Assembly: GCA_025201865.1 (NCBI GenBank)
Contig: MU602834.1
Coordinates: forward strand, 6,270-44,297
From: Ramicandelaber brevisporus
Taxonomy: Eukaryota > Kickxellomycota > Ramicandelaberales > Ramicandelaberaceae
Length of the DNA: 38,028 bases
Reading direction: 5' to 3'
In this document: positions 17,375 to 28,280 of the stretch, piece by piece
Numbering within the stretch: the first letter of the stretch is position 1
How the letters are laid out: each line of letters starts with the position of its first letter
Notes under the pieces: generated by a model
What the model saw: only the letters and a program-made list of their open reading frames with translations
Databases searched by the model: none
Told to the model about the DNA's origin: nothing
Program-made: the position numbers and the translations under genes

Positions 17375-18467
17375 TTCGCTTGTATTTTCACTTTTCTTGC
17401 TGCCGAACCACCCATGCACACTGCACTCAATCACCACAGTCTGCACTCTGCACTCTGAATTCTGAATTCTGCCACTGGCGTCTGCCCTGTCTCATCATGG
17501 AGGATGGCGGCGGTGATGCTCAGTGCGAGACAATGGGGAAGGAGACTGAGTGTGAGGAACCTGCTCTGCTCGTTACCGTTAAGCGAGTTCAGCTGCAGTT
17601 CCGTTCTCCGCATGTGCATCGGCGCATGTTTGGTACAGTGCACAGTTGATACACTGCATGCAGCCGAGATGGACGGCACAGAGTGGAACAGAAGCAGAAA
17701 CGAGTAATGGAACAGAAGTGGAAGTGAGAGAAGAGGAATGGACGCCGTCAGACTGCGCGCGCACCCGCGGACGGCCCTGGAATGTGGGCGGTCCGAGTTC
17801 ATCGCGGTGCACTCCGGCTGTAGCAGCCCGAGCGCAGAGTCTCCCTCGCAGGGCGGCAGCGCAATGGCTCGTCGTGCGGCGTGGTTTGTGTGTCTTTGTT
17901 TGAAAGCAAAGACTGACTCGATACTATACACATGATCCTGTAAAGTACGGTCGATGGAGATCAAACCGTGCTGCTGTGTGCTGTGGCGCGTGCTGTGCAA
18001 TCGTCGTCCGCAGACACAACTGCTCATTCAGCGCAACTGCTGTGTGGAGTTATGGCTTGTTTGCTGCTCGTTCGAAATTCAGCACAACACAACTCACAAT
18101 ACACAACACACAACTCACAACACACAACACAGCACAACACAGCGCAGCCCTGATCTCGCTTCTGCAGAATGAGCGGCGCAACTGCAAGCCCAGCTGCAAG
18201 TTCCATTGTTAGAAAGGATGTTAAGAACAGCCCAAAGAAACCAAATCCTATTTGGACACTTCCGTCCTGCCTCTAGTTTTCGAAGTGGCGTGGGATGAAC
18301 CAGATGAGATACAGGTCCAAGTCCAGTATTTATTCATGTAGTACCGAGCATGTATTCGCGGTAGAAATGGTGTGGATGCTCGATCTGGGCTAACTAACAT
18401 CATTTGTTACTCGTAATCTAAAAGGAGGATTAAAACGTGACACAGCTTTAATAATTCCAAAAAGATT
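17375..18467. other. 1.1-kb spacer, no firmly supported gene
   Basis: It contains short CTCTGCA/GAATTCT repeats (about 17434-17470), a GC-rich block (about 17735-17880) and a CAACACA tract (18081-18147). A minus-strand open frame (17431-18027, 198 codons) and plus-strand frames (for example the 50 codons from about 17500 to 17649) exist but show no domain, signal peptide or convincing composition. Confidence 0.5.
18081..18147. repeat. AACACA-rich simple-sequence tract
   Basis: Imperfect repeats of ACAACACA, ACTCACAA and CACAACAC words in the spacer downstream of the F-box gene's 3' end. Confidence 0.8.
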
Positions 18468-19985
18468 TCAAATAATAACGTGAATGTTAGGGAAGGCCGT
18501 AACAAAGCTGGCCAACTCTGCACGTGGAGCACAGACATCATCTACATGGAGAGACTGCAGATTCTTAAAACAGCGAATCATTTGGTGCCAATCTTCCACC
18601 GGAGCCTGCTCAAGACCGATAATGACCATGCGTTGCACACCTGAAGAGTGACGGCTATCTTCCAACTCTGCATAATTGATGTTGAGATCACACATGTAAA
18701 GTTCAATAGTTCGCAGGTTAGGACACGCTCGTAATGCAGTTTGCATTATGTTAGCTGTGAATGTGACTCGGACAAGCCGCATGTAGTGTAGGCGATTCAT
18801 GTCTGCAGTACTGGGGAGAAGAATATCACTGGGCTGCTGCCAGTTGGCGGTGCCAGAGGCTATGAGTACCAGCCCCTGAAGTTGCTTAAATTTGGGCATG
18901 AACTTAGTGAGATCATACGCCTCTGCCGCGCTGCGGTAAAATAGTTTCGTGATATTTGGAAAGGCGGAGGTACAAAATGCATGGTCTTCTGTGGTAACAT
19001 GTCCACAGATGTCAAGCTGAGCCACAGTAAGCCATGGTTGAGGAAGCAAATGAGCAATCGGGCGGCCATTGAGAGCAGTACATCTCAAATCCTCAAGCTC
19101 AAGTCGAAGGTCTCTGACTGCAGGAAACACCGCAAATACAGAACCAAGCTGAATCTGCTTGAACACAGGGCCAGCACAGCACAGAGCCAGCTCGAGTTTT
19201 GTCACCAGTGGGAAAGTAGCATCTGTGATACCAATCAGTTCATGCACATAGTTGGTAGCGCATGCTAAACTGGGGTTTGTTGATTTGATGCGTAAAGCTA
19301 CAATTGATCCAGCCATGTTGACCAACTGAGCGGGTGGCGGTAAAGTATTGTCAGATCCACTCAAATTAAACCGAATACGTCGCTTATTGCTAATGCTGCT
19401 GTATAGATCATGCAGCCCATCGCGCCATTTATTGCTGTATGCCACATCCAATTTCACCGTCTTGATACGATCGCAAACTTTGTTACTGTTACTGTTGTTG
19501 TTGTTGTTGTTGACCCAATTGCAGACCAAATTGACAGTATCAGTATCAACGCTACACATATCAACAGTAATCACACGGAGATTGCGCAGTGAATCCAGCC
19601 TACCAGGTGCGAATGCCACTGAAATCACATAATGGTTAATATAAACACATAACACGTTTGGCATCAGAATAGCCAGCTTCGATAAATCCTTATCGCAAGT
19701 ATCTACTGTCAATTTGCGAACAAGATGACCATAGTTCTGCAATGCAATTAGTGATATCTTATCCTTTCGCCGCCATTGAGTCAGTTCGATCTGGCTTGCA
19801 GAGACCTGGCTCCAAACTGCGCGAGAGAGCGCATTATGAACCAACCGGTTAGTGGTCAGAGCGCGTGCTGCGGCAGTGCGCGTTGACAGTGAGGCTGTGT
19901 GTTCAAGCAACTCCAGCGGCAGATCGAGCAGCCTAAAGAAGCCGCTGTTTGCGCTGTCATCTAGGCGAGCACGCTTTGCTAGCAT
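18468..19985 (-). CDS. F-box/LRR-like protein
   Basis: 505 residues, single exon. Residues about 15-60 (FFRLLDLPLELLEHTASLST, ALTTNRLVHNALSRAVWSQV) have the F-box pattern: LP.ELLE, a helix, then a V.W pattern. The rest alternates beta-strand-like 'L..L.L..C' segments with helices, as in degenerate leucine-rich repeats (LRKLTVDTCDKDLSKLAIL, VAQLDICGHVTTEDHAF, NLRTIELYMCDLNINYAEL). Family role: the F-box docks to Skp1 in SCF ubiquitin ligases and the repeats choose substrates. Such single-copy-like F-box/LRR proteins are often expanded in early-diverging fungi; the target cannot be predicted. A short Asn run (NNNNNSNSN) interrupts the repeats. Codon use is more AT-rich than in NOT1's ends. Confidence 0.75.
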   Translation of the reverse strand: MLAKRARLDDSANSGFFRLLDLPLELLEHTASLSTRTAAARALTTNRLVHNALSRAVWSQVSASQIELTQWRRKDKISLIALQNYGHLVRKLTVDTCDKDLSKLAILMPNVLCVYINHYVISVAFAPGRLDSLRNLRVITVDMCSVDTDTVNLVCNWVNNNNNNSNSNKVCDRIKTVKLDVAYSNKWRDGLHDLYSSISNKRRIRFNLSGSDNTLPPPAQLVNMAGSIVALRIKSTNPSLACATNYVHELIGITDATFPLVTKLELALCCAGPVFKQIQLGSVFAVFPAVRDLRLELEDLRCTALNGRPIAHLLPQPWLTVAQLDICGHVTTEDHAFCTSAFPNITKLFYRSAAEAYDLTKFMPKFKQLQGLVLIASGTANWQQPSDILLPSTADMNRLHYMRLVRVTFTANIMQTALRACPNLRTIELYMCDLNINYAELEDSRHSSGVQRMVIIGLEQAPVEDWHQMIRCFKNLQSLHVDDVCAPRAELASFVTAFPNIHVII

Positions 19986-20264
19986 TTCAGAGTCTGGAAG
20001 GAGATTGGGGAAGGGAGATGCAAGAAAACTCTCTCCTTCTCTTCGTGATGTGATGTGGTTCCTGAATGCTCAAAGAGCACGCATCCAACTCGATTTGATT
20101 GATTCCCCAACACCAATAGCGAGCAACAGCAACATCGAACTACATCTCACATATACACTGCACTTTAGTGTAATCTAAATCCCCTCACTTCTAAATGTGT
20201 TAAGATTTGTTCAAACTTTGAATTGTTATTGTTATTACTGTTATTACTGTTATTATTAGAGCCA

Positions 20265-23200
20265 TTATGCAGCTGTCGACGTGGCGCTAGATGATGGCGT
20301 GCCGGTGGTTGGAATCGGGGCTTGGACTGTAGTTGCAAACGCCTCCAACAGCTTTCTCACAACTTCAGACTCTTGCACCGACTTCAACTTCCACAACGGA
20401 TACTTCTTCTGTGGGTCTCTCAGCAGCTCAATGACGGTCACCAACACACCCCATGGATACGGACGGTTCACAATCACGCGCTCAATCAGCACCCGCAGAA
20501 TCTGTTCACGCAGCTGCTCCATAGCGACATCGAGCTCGCTGGCCGGGATGTGCTTCGTGGCAGGGTTTGCGTAGAGGCTCAGCAAGAAGGAGCTGAAGAA
20601 GAGAGTGTGAGTGTTGGGATCGCGCAGCTGGTTGGCAATTGCACTCAACAGAGTGTACAGAGCGGCAGCGCTGTTACCACTAGAGCTGCTGACCAGAGAC
20701 AAACAGAGGTTGGTGAGAAGCGATGTGGCAGCTGTGGCGAGGCTTGGAGTGCCACTGGTATTGGCGTTTCCTTGAACCTTGATGCCAATGTAAACAACCA
20801 TGGCATTGGCCAAGCCGTCATCCATCTCAGCCTCAAGAGAAGTGGCTTCCTGAGTTGCAGAGGTAGCGCTATCAAGTGACGTGGACTTGACAAGCAGTGA
20901 ATCCAACACAGTCTTGGTAGTAGCAAAAGAGTCATCCTTGCGACTGGCCAGCGCGGCATCAATAGCGGCCTTCAGCTCACTCTTCTTTTCCAGGATGGCA
21001 ACAGCGTCGGTCAAAATGCGTGGCGGCTGACTGGCTCCAGCAGCATCTTGCACAACCAGACCAGGTGTCAGTGGCTCAGGTGGAGACGAGCGGTTCGAGG
21101 GCACAGCGCTCAACACCAGATTGCGAAACTGGATGCAGGTTGGCGGAATCATGTTCAGCAGGGCCAAGTGGTTACACGTAAAGTAATCTGGGAACTCAGT
21201 CTGAATCAATACAAAGACACGAACAACACCACGGTACATGAAGCGAACAGTCAGCGCATCGTCGCCTTGAGAGACATACGGGCCAAGGAAGTTGAACAGC
21301 TCGGTGAAGTGAGCAGTGACAACGGGCCAGCTGGATTCACTCGAGAGTAAGCGAGGCAAGTAGTCGCGATGCGAGATGAGAGATAGCCAAGCAAACGCGA
21401 AGCCAGACAGACGAGATGGCGGCAGAAGCTCAAACGCAGAAGTGAACAACTTGGTGATGGCAGCAGATTGTTTCTCCGATGCAAACGACTCAAGCAGTCG
21501 AGAGAAGAACCGATGGTACGGCTTCTGAACAAAGAGATACTGCTTGAACTCGTGGTCGTGCATGAGCATCACAGTCACATAACCAAGCACGCGCTGGAGA
21601 TGGAGAACACGGGCAGCCTCCTTGCTAGAAGATGGGAGAGCATTGTAGACGCGGAACACAAATGAGGCAACGGCATCAACAGCGCTGTATGCATTGATGT
21701 GCATTGTAGAGCCGGAGGTAGCCATGGCCAAAGCAACCGCATCCCGCTGGTATGCGTCAACAGCAGACTCGATAAACATACGGAACAAGTTGGCATGCGT
21801 TTCGGCATTCTGCAAGTCAATCTGACCAAGCATCTCTGTAACAAATGCCTCGGGAGTCTTCTTCTTACCAGTATCGCCGTCCTCAGCATCGGCAACGCAC
21901 TGAACCCAATCCTGCAACAGTGTGCGATACTTGATAAGCTCCTCATCGGAGATCTTGAGAGGCGGGCGGGCAGAACCACGGATATGACGGTGGATGTCAT
22001 CAAGCAAATGGATAGCAGCCTCGCTGGCACGACCAACCATTACGAGCTTGTTGATTGCACCGATAGAGTGGGTGAATGCGCCAACTGTTACGGCACCGCC
22101 AAGAGCATCGGTAAACAAAGCTTGGCGAATAAGACGCACGGTAAAGTCCAGTACAGCTTGGCGAGCTTGTTCCTTGAGTTGCAATGCGAGAACAGCATCA
22201 TATTCGGCTGGGGCAAGAAGACCGCCCTTGAACAGTGCAAGAGTGACAGGAACGCTCAAGCGGCGATCGTCTTCAGAGTGCAAAAGCCAGGTTCCAACTT
22301 CACGAGCAACGGCAGGCGATGATTCGCAGACACGAGCCAGCAGAGCAGCGTACACTTCAAGACCAAGCGCAGTTGAATGCCGGAACATGAACGACAAAAT
22401 GCTCTGAGCAAACTCAACCAGCAAAACATCAGAGGTCAGTGCAGCATTGCACAGGGCTTGGATTTCAGAGGCAACTCGACGAATGCGATCAAGGGCCTCC
22501 TCGCTTGGTAGAGCAGATGGTTCGGAGCTTGCCTCCATCTCCTGAACTGCAATCGTGATGTTGCGTTCCAGAAGATACATTGTCTGCGAGAACAGCTCCA
22601 TCGCCTGCTGACCCTGAAGACCACCAGCGAGAGCCAGACTGTCAAAGCCAAGAGCACCACCGCCACCACCGCCAGCTGCAATAGAAGCCAGGTTGCCATC
22701 AAGGCCAGGGGTACCAGCACCGCCATAGCTGGCAGCAGTGTTCTGAGCAGCGGCGGCAGCGGCAGCGGCAGCAGCCGCTTCGGCATAGGTGGCGGCCTGC
22801 ATTTGAGCCTGTGCAGCTTGAGCAATGGCGGCCGCTTGATTCTGGACAACTGAATCAAACTCTTCATAAACTTGCAGCTGAGCAGCGGGAACACCATTGC
22901 TAGCAGATCCACTGCCAATCTTGAGAGTGTCGGGAACATTGGGTGGGTAGCGAAGCTGGCCGAGCTGACTATTGTCAGTGAATGGCAGATGAGCAGGGTT
23001 ACTGCGACGCTGCTGAATAGACTCAGCCAAAACTGACAAGATTGCAGTAGTTGCACGTGCTTTGGCTTCATGCTCAACCAGAGCACACATCAAATCGATA
23101 TTCTCATTAACCAAGGAAGTGGCTACGGCTTGAGCAGTCAGTTCAGTCAATTCAGACTGAATGAAGATCTCAATAAGTGGAGGAATCGTCATGGACTGGA

Positions 23201-26200
23201 GAGTCTCTCTCGTTTGAGCAACAATAAATCCACCAGCAATGGAGCGAGCCATTGAAATAGCAGCACGCTGAAGTCTGTCCACATTTCCATCAGTTGCAAA
23301 GTCCTTCAGAACAGTGTCACGCGTTGTGGTTACTGCAACCATTACTGCTTTGCGCAAATAATGTGCAATGGCTTCGGATATGGCCAAGTGCATCACTTGA
23401 AGAACTTGGTTCTTAATCTGCGGATGCGCTGTAACCAACTGCGCCGTAGTGGTAAATGAAGCCAACCGACGCAGCTCTGCCACAATGTCAAACGATGGAC
23501 GACTCATATCATTATCCACAGCATCATTCATAGTCGGTGTCTGTCCAAACTGCTGGCTCTGTTGTTGCTGTTGCTGTTGCTGCTGCTGTGCTTGTTGTGC
23601 TTGTTGTGCTTGCTGCTGCTGTTGCTGAAGCTGAATCATAGCCAAATTTTGAGCCAAATCAGACTCATAGAGTTTATCACGAGCGATAGCCTCCTGGTTG
23701 GCCGAGGATGTGAGCAAGTGCAGTGATTGGCTCTGTTGTTTATCGCTCAGTGATTGTCTAATGAAGGTGGCAGGCTCAACATCACTCAAACTGATATCCA
23801 AAGCCTTAAATAAAACTTCAATCTCAAACTTTTGATTCAGCTTTAATTCACCAATCTCATACAATTCCTTCAGAGTTGACAGAATAGCCATTAGCCAAGG
23901 TTGAGGTTTGTGGAATATTCTGCTAAATGCAGTTTGCTCCAATACTTTACACACAAATGGGATGGAGATGGCCATTCTCTTTTTGCTAAATCCTTGCACC
24001 AATATTCCTTTCAAGTCTGCAAACTCATGCAACAAAGGTCTATTTCTAGCCAACGTCAATCCACCCAGCCATGATCCCAAGTTTTTGAGCGACTTTCGAT
24101 CGCTCGTTCCCTCCTGTGACATGATTTGTGATTCTGATGCATTGAGTAACTTTTGAATAGCCACCAGTGTTTCATGCAATACACATTTACGCAACAAATC
24201 GTTATCCAATACATCCAGCATTCTATGGTACAATGGATGGTAGTTGGGCTCTTGGCTTGCTCTGGTGATTACCAGCTGTCGACTTAACCATGGAATCGAT
24301 TCTAAATTTACTTCAATTAATTTTCTCATTTCCTTCATCTTTTCTTCAATATTGCTCATTGACACATTGTTAATCACAAACTGCAGTTGATCACGTGTTT
24401 CCGCATCTGGCAATACAATTGATCCACCAGGCGGTGTTCCAGGAGACACTGCTGTGAATGGAGCACTGTCTTCCTCTGAGCTTGCCACGACTGTATCACT
24501 TGGTTCATTGAATCTCGATTGCATGTACTGATTGACTGCTCTTTGTTCTTCAACCAACTCCTGTGCTCTGATATGAGTAACTTCTCTCAGCCGAGCATCA
24601 TTGAATAGAACCGATAGCTTCACAAATCTTTCACTGGCCAATTCAATGATTAATTTAGGCAAATCATCAGCTTGAGATACCAAAATGCTAATGGCAGTGC
24701 TACCAAACAAGTGCAATTGATCAGTTTTGGGTAAATTCAGCATCTTCAACAAAATACCAATGGCTTTATCCTCCATTTCACTTGGGAATAAATGACGCAG
24801 CAACATCTGTCCAAACAACTGGGCTGTAACATCCTGAGCTGCTGGTGGGTAGTTGCCAAAATGAGCCTCTTCATCCAAAGCTCCTTGCGCTATATGAATC
24901 TGAATCTCCCTGTTATATGAATCAGGTGACAGTTTGAGTTCTTCCAGCATATCCAGCAGCTGGTTTAAATTCGAATCTGTTGCGTATAATTGCTCATAGA
25001 ATCTCATCATTTCTCCATCCAACAATGCTTTACGCTCCTCGCTCGAAGTGGCTTTGCTTCCATCTGAGCTTGGAGGCGGTCCAAATTGACTGGCTCTTCT
25101 TTCCAGAATCGCACTCAAACTGGCTCTAATAGTGGGTACATGCTGAGAGATTGTGATGCGATGTTTGCCTTCGGCCCACTGACTAATGACATCCATCATG
25201 ATCTCCAACTCCTCATTTGTCCAACGAGGTCTATCCTTAGAGGCAGGCTCAGTGTTGTTTCCAGTCAACCACATCATTTCGTGCTCCAGCAATGAATGGT
25301 AGTATTGAATAATCGTTGACACTTCAGACGATGAGCATGAGTTGAGCTCCTCCAGCAGTGTCTTTAGCTGAACAAATCCCAGTCTGCTCAAATGGATTCT
25401 AATATCAATTGTAAATGGCATATCTCTGCTATCCAAAGCCGCCTTTAATAACACCAATGGCCGTCTCATAATGGTGCGTGCAACAGTTGGCAAAAGGTAT
25501 GGACGATGATAGCTGGCTGCAGCCAAGGCTTGAATGAACATTCCCGCTCTCTCAGCTGGCAATAAATGAGTTCCACAGATGCCCAGCGGTGCAACTTCTA
25601 ATAATCTAACTGCCAAATTGACCAACAGCTGTTTATGATCAGAGAGACGCAGCTCCTGTCCAATCAAACCCAAGAAACACAGCAGCGGCTCTTTATCCTT
25701 AGCGTGCTGCAACACAAGGGAGGCTTCGGTGCTGTTAGTCTGCTCAGCTGCCGTAATTGCAGAGCTAAATATAGTGCGGCAGTTCCACTGTGACTGATAA
25801 GCCAGCCTAAGCTTCTCGGATGCAAATGTCAGGGCAGAATGCTTATCAGGAACCAAGTTGGTAGACACATTCTGCGCCAAGTGAAGTAGCGCTGGCTGGG
25901 CTTGAACAGCATAAAAGAAGAATGTGATCTGGGTGAATGCATTGTGCCACGGATAAAATAAACCAGAGAGCGCACTCTTCGATAAATCACTCGTAGCCTG
26001 CTTGAGAGCATCAACCAGCCATGCATACACCTGAGCATTGCTGACACGGAAATGACGGCTGTCCAGAGCACGTCCAACTGCTGGCCAATCGAGACCAGGA
26101 TGAATGCCACGGCACGCTCCAACAAACGCAGCCAGATTCCAGGATGGAGCCGACATGGCAGCAGGCGACGTGATTGGCGGGCGAGAGTTCTGCATGCGGA

Positions 26201-27530
26201 GCATCATCAAAATAACGGCAGCAACTTCGCCGGGAGTCAACGTCTCGGCGGCAGTCTGCGAAGTAATGCCATACTGGGGAAGAGTGTTGCGAACGCCAGC
26301 CTCAGTGGCGGTATCAGCTGGACCACAAATCTCAAGGAAGACATCCAACATTGGCACGCGGGAGCTGGCAGTGCGAACCAGCTTCATGGCACCAGTGGCA
26401 GGAATCAAAGACTGCGATGCACCGCTCTGAACAGGACGAGTAATGAGCGCGAACAGCTCAACCACGGACGTCTTAAACATGCTAACGAGAGTATCAACTT
26501 CAACCGGCACAGTCGGACCCGTCAATGGAATGTTGGCTGGAAGAGAGAGGAGAGGAGACGCTCCATTGACGGCGGCTTTGATGTAATCGAGAGCCTGGAG
26601 CTGGAATGGGGTGGTTGGGCCACTGGCGAGTTTAACGGCAAGAGCAAACAGCTGGACGGCATCAGGCTGAGCCAGAGTTGCAAACCAAGCAAAAGTCACG
26701 TCACGCAGACCAGGGAAGCTCGACGTAACTGCGCCTTGGGCAGCGACGGCTGGGTTGGCAGCATTGGGCGAGACAGGCTCATAAGCGCCGCTACCAAAGA
26801 CCATGGCAAAAGTATCGGCAAAGAAAAACTCATCGAGAGTCTTGCGGATGAGGCGAATCAGAAAGGCACCCTGGAGTGTGTTTTGGATATGGGCGTGCGG
26901 GAATGGGTTGAGTGGCCGGTCTGGCTGAGTCTGCTGGGGATGGAGCTGGTTGAGTAGCTGCTGGCTGGTGGTTGGGCCAGAATTGAGACTGGCTGGATGA
27001 TGCGTGGCTACGTGGCTGATCAGAACACGGAAGATGTGAGCTTGAATCGACTCGGCATATGCGCCTTTGACAAAGTGAAGCACATCGGCAGCAACTGTGT
27101 TGAAGTTCTCTGGCGTCATAGTGTTGAGCAGAGTAGTAATGTGTGACTTGACAACCTTTACAAACGGTTCTTCGACTCCAGCACCAGCAATGCCTGGAGC
27201 CGCAGCACCACCAATGCCTGGAGCCGCAGCACCACCAGCAGCAGCAACACTAGCAGTGGCACCAGCACCGCCAGCGGCAAGGGAGAGATTGCCAAGACCA
27301 CCGCCAGCGCTAAGAGCAGAGACGGCAGAAGGGTTGCCGGTGAGAACACTGGCCAAGCCGCCACCTGCACCGGCTGCCGAGGCACCGACAACGGCAGGGA
27401 AACCGCCGGGAACAGCAGCGAGGGTTGTAGCGCCGGGAAGACCAGCAGATGCGCCAACTCGACCCGCATTAGCGGCAGCGGCAGCCGCGGCGGCCGCGAT
27501 GGAGGCAGGGTCGCGCAGAAAGAGAGACAT
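20265..27530 (-). CDS. NOT1: Not1/CNOT1, scaffold of the CCR4-NOT deadenylase complex
   Basis: 2,421 residues in one 7.3-kb exon. I start at the ATG at 27530 (MSLFLRDPAS): the frame stays open for 34 more codons upstream, but those only translate a GTGA microsatellite. Order: Ala/Gly-rich N-terminus; N-terminal HEAT region; MIF4G-like CAF1-binding domain at about 1075-1255 (LKNLGSWLGGLTLARNRPLL, FVCKVLEQTAFSRIF, LKLNQKFEIEVLFKALDISL); a poly-Gln stretch at about 1297-1325; the CNOT9-binding DUF3819 helical bundle at about 1345-1495; and the C-terminal Not1 domain ending with QILRVLIERVIVNRPYPWGVLV, where Not2/Not3-5 dock. Length compares with about 2,110 residues in yeast and 2,380 in human. 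Role: organises Caf1/Ccr4 deadenylases and the Not module for mRNA decay and translational repression in the cytoplasm. Confidence 0.97.
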   Translation of the reverse strand: MSLFLRDPASIAAAAAAAAANAGRVGASAGLPGATTLAAVPGGFPAVVGASAAGAGGGLASVLTGNPSAVSALSAGGGLGNLSLAAGGAGATASVAAAGGAAAPGIGGAAAPGIAGAGVEEPFVKVVKSHITTLLNTMTPENFNTVAADVLHFVKGAYAESIQAHIFRVLISHVATHHPASLNSGPTTSQQLLNQLHPQQTQPDRPLNPFPHAHIQNTLQGAFLIRLIRKTLDEFFFADTFAMVFGSGAYEPVSPNAANPAVAAQGAVTSSFPGLRDVTFAWFATLAQPDAVQLFALAVKLASGPTTPFQLQALDYIKAAVNGASPLLSLPANIPLTGPTVPVEVDTLVSMFKTSVVELFALITRPVQSGASQSLIPATGAMKLVRTASSRVPMLDVFLEICGPADTATEAGVRNTLPQYGITSQTAAETLTPGEVAAVILMMLRMQNSRPPITSPAAMSAPSWNLAAFVGACRGIHPGLDWPAVGRALDSRHFRVSNAQVYAWLVDALKQATSDLSKSALSGLFYPWHNAFTQITFFFYAVQAQPALLHLAQNVSTNLVPDKHSALTFASEKLRLAYQSQWNCRTIFSSAITAAEQTNSTEASLVLQHAKDKEPLLCFLGLIGQELRLSDHKQLLVNLAVRLLEVAPLGICGTHLLPAERAGMFIQALAAASYHRPYLLPTVARTIMRRPLVLLKAALDSRDMPFTIDIRIHLSRLGFVQLKTLLEELNSCSSSEVSTIIQYYHSLLEHEMMWLTGNNTEPASKDRPRWTNEELEIMMDVISQWAEGKHRITISQHVPTIRASLSAILERRASQFGPPPSSDGSKATSSEERKALLDGEMMRFYEQLYATDSNLNQLLDMLEELKLSPDSYNREIQIHIAQGALDEEAHFGNYPPAAQDVTAQLFGQMLLRHLFPSEMEDKAIGILLKMLNLPKTDQLHLFGSTAISILVSQADDLPKLIIELASERFVKLSVLFNDARLREVTHIRAQELVEEQRAVNQYMQSRFNEPSDTVVASSEEDSAPFTAVSPGTPPGGSIVLPDAETRDQLQFVINNVSMSNIEEKMKEMRKLIEVNLESIPWLSRQLVITRASQEPNYHPLYHRMLDVLDNDLLRKCVLHETLVAIQKLLNASESQIMSQEGTSDRKSLKNLGSWLGGLTLARNRPLLHEFADLKGILVQGFSKKRMAISIPFVCKVLEQTAFSRIFHKPQPWLMAILSTLKELYEIGELKLNQKFEIEVLFKALDISLSDVEPATFIRQSLSDKQQSQSLHLLTSSANQEAIARDKLYESDLAQNLAMIQLQQQQQQAQQAQQAQQQQQQQQQQSQQFGQTPTMNDAVDNDMSRPSFDIVAELRRLASFTTTAQLVTAHPQIKNQVLQVMHLAISEAIAHYLRKAVMVAVTTTRDTVLKDFATDGNVDRLQRAAISMARSIAGGFIVAQTRETLQSMTIPPLIEIFIQSELTELTAQAVATSLVNENIDLMCALVEHEAKARATTAILSVLAESIQQRRSNPAHLPFTDNSQLGQLRYPPNVPDTLKIGSGSASNGVPAAQLQVYEEFDSVVQNQAAAIAQAAQAQMQAATYAEAAAAAAAAAAAQNTAASYGGAGTPGLDGNLASIAAGGGGGGALGFDSLALAGGLQGQQAMELFSQTMYLLERNITIAVQEMEASSEPSALPSEEALDRIRRVASEIQALCNAALTSDVLLVEFAQSILSFMFRHSTALGLEVYAALLARVCESSPAVAREVGTWLLHSEDDRRLSVPVTLALFKGGLLAPAEYDAVLALQLKEQARQAVLDFTVRLIRQALFTDALGGAVTVGAFTHSIGAINKLVMVGRASEAAIHLLDDIHRHIRGSARPPLKISDEELIKYRTLLQDWVQCVADAEDGDTGKKKTPEAFVTEMLGQIDLQNAETHANLFRMFIESAVDAYQRDAVALAMATSGSTMHINAYSAVDAVASFVFRVYNALPSSSKEAARVLHLQRVLGYVTVMLMHDHEFKQYLFVQKPYHRFFSRLLESFASEKQSAAITKLFTSAFELLPPSRLSGFAFAWLSLISHRDYLPRLLSSESSWPVVTAHFTELFNFLGPYVSQGDDALTVRFMYRGVVRVFVLIQTEFPDYFTCNHLALLNMIPPTCIQFRNLVLSAVPSNRSSPPEPLTPGLVVQDAAGASQPPRILTDAVAILEKKSELKAAIDAALASRKDDSFATTKTVLDSLLVKSTSLDSATSATQEATSLEAEMDDGLANAMVVYIGIKVQGNANTSGTPSLATAATSLLTNLCLSLVSSSSGNSAAALYTLLSAIANQLRDPNTHTLFFSSFLLSLYANPATKHIPASELDVAMEQLREQILRVLIERVIVNRPYPWGVLVTVIELLRDPQKKYPLWKLKSVQESEVVRKLLEAFATTVQAPIPTTGTPSSSATSTAA

Positions 27531-27550
27531 AGCAAAGCGCAGCGAGTGTC

Positions 27551-27593
27551 GTGAGTGAGTGAGTGAGTGAGTGAGTGAGTGAGTGAGTGAGTG
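27551..27593. repeat. GTGA tetranucleotide microsatellite
   Basis: About ten GTGA units lie 20-60 bp upstream of the NOT1 ATG, probably in its 5' leader. The repeat gives a His-Ser-Leu-Thr reading upstream of the true start. Confidence 0.9.
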
Positions 27594-28219
27594 TCGTAAG
27601 TGTTGTGAGTTGTTTTGTGTGAAGAAGAACAAGTAAAGATCTACTGTTGATAAATCAAGCGACTGTCAACCTCTTTGCAGCAGACTGAAGCAACTTTGCG
27701 GCCTGAAGACAAAGCAAAGATGGATGGGGGGCTCAGAAGGCTCTATACAGAGTACGGGAGTACGAGGCTGATCAAGCTGTGGTGGAGGCAGAGGATGACG
27801 ACGACGACAACGACAACGACAACGATGAAAAACAACAGTAGCAACGATAATATAACAACGATGAAGACAACTGCGCAGTTGAAACTTTTTGCACAAAAAA
27901 GATAGAAAGCAGAAGCCAGAGTCAACCAAGCCCAACTGGAAGCTGCTCAGACTTATTGTTTTTTTTCGCGATAGTTTTCCCTCTCTCTCTCTTTCTTTCT
28001 GTCCCTGTCTCTCTGTCCAGTTGGAAGTGGACGCACTTTTGACTATTGCTGTGTCTCCCCAACAAACCAGCCAAAGTGCATATAATATCAAGGAGCTGCA
28101 AAGGAAAGACAACAAAAGACTGGAAACATGCACGGATCATTCCCATGCTCATTAGCTCTAAATCCTGGGTTTGCAGCTTTACACAATGCGCAGAAGGATG
28201 TGCGCACTTATTGTCGTCG

Positions 28220-28280
28220 ATGTGATGTGCTGTGCTGTGCTGTGCTGTGTTGTGCTGTGCTGTGCTGTGCTGTGCTGTGA
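28220..28280. repeat. TGTGC pentanucleotide microsatellite
   Basis: Eleven or so TGTGC units with single-base variants (TGTGT, TGTGA) in the NOT1-CHS7 spacer. Confidence 0.9.

Noticed and set aside
17431-18027. 198-codon minus-strand open frame
   Set aside because: No signal peptide at its start, no recognised domain, and composition resembles the antisense of GC-rich spacer; kept only as a spacer note.
20281-27558. several plus-strand open frames of 100-300 codons opposite NOT1
   Set aside because: They are antisense shadows of a conserved gene and show no domain of their own.
27531-27632. 34-codon upstream extension of NOT1
   Set aside because: It is a translation of the GTGA microsatellite (HSLT repeats); the ATG at 27530 has a purine at -3 and begins the Ala-rich N-terminus.
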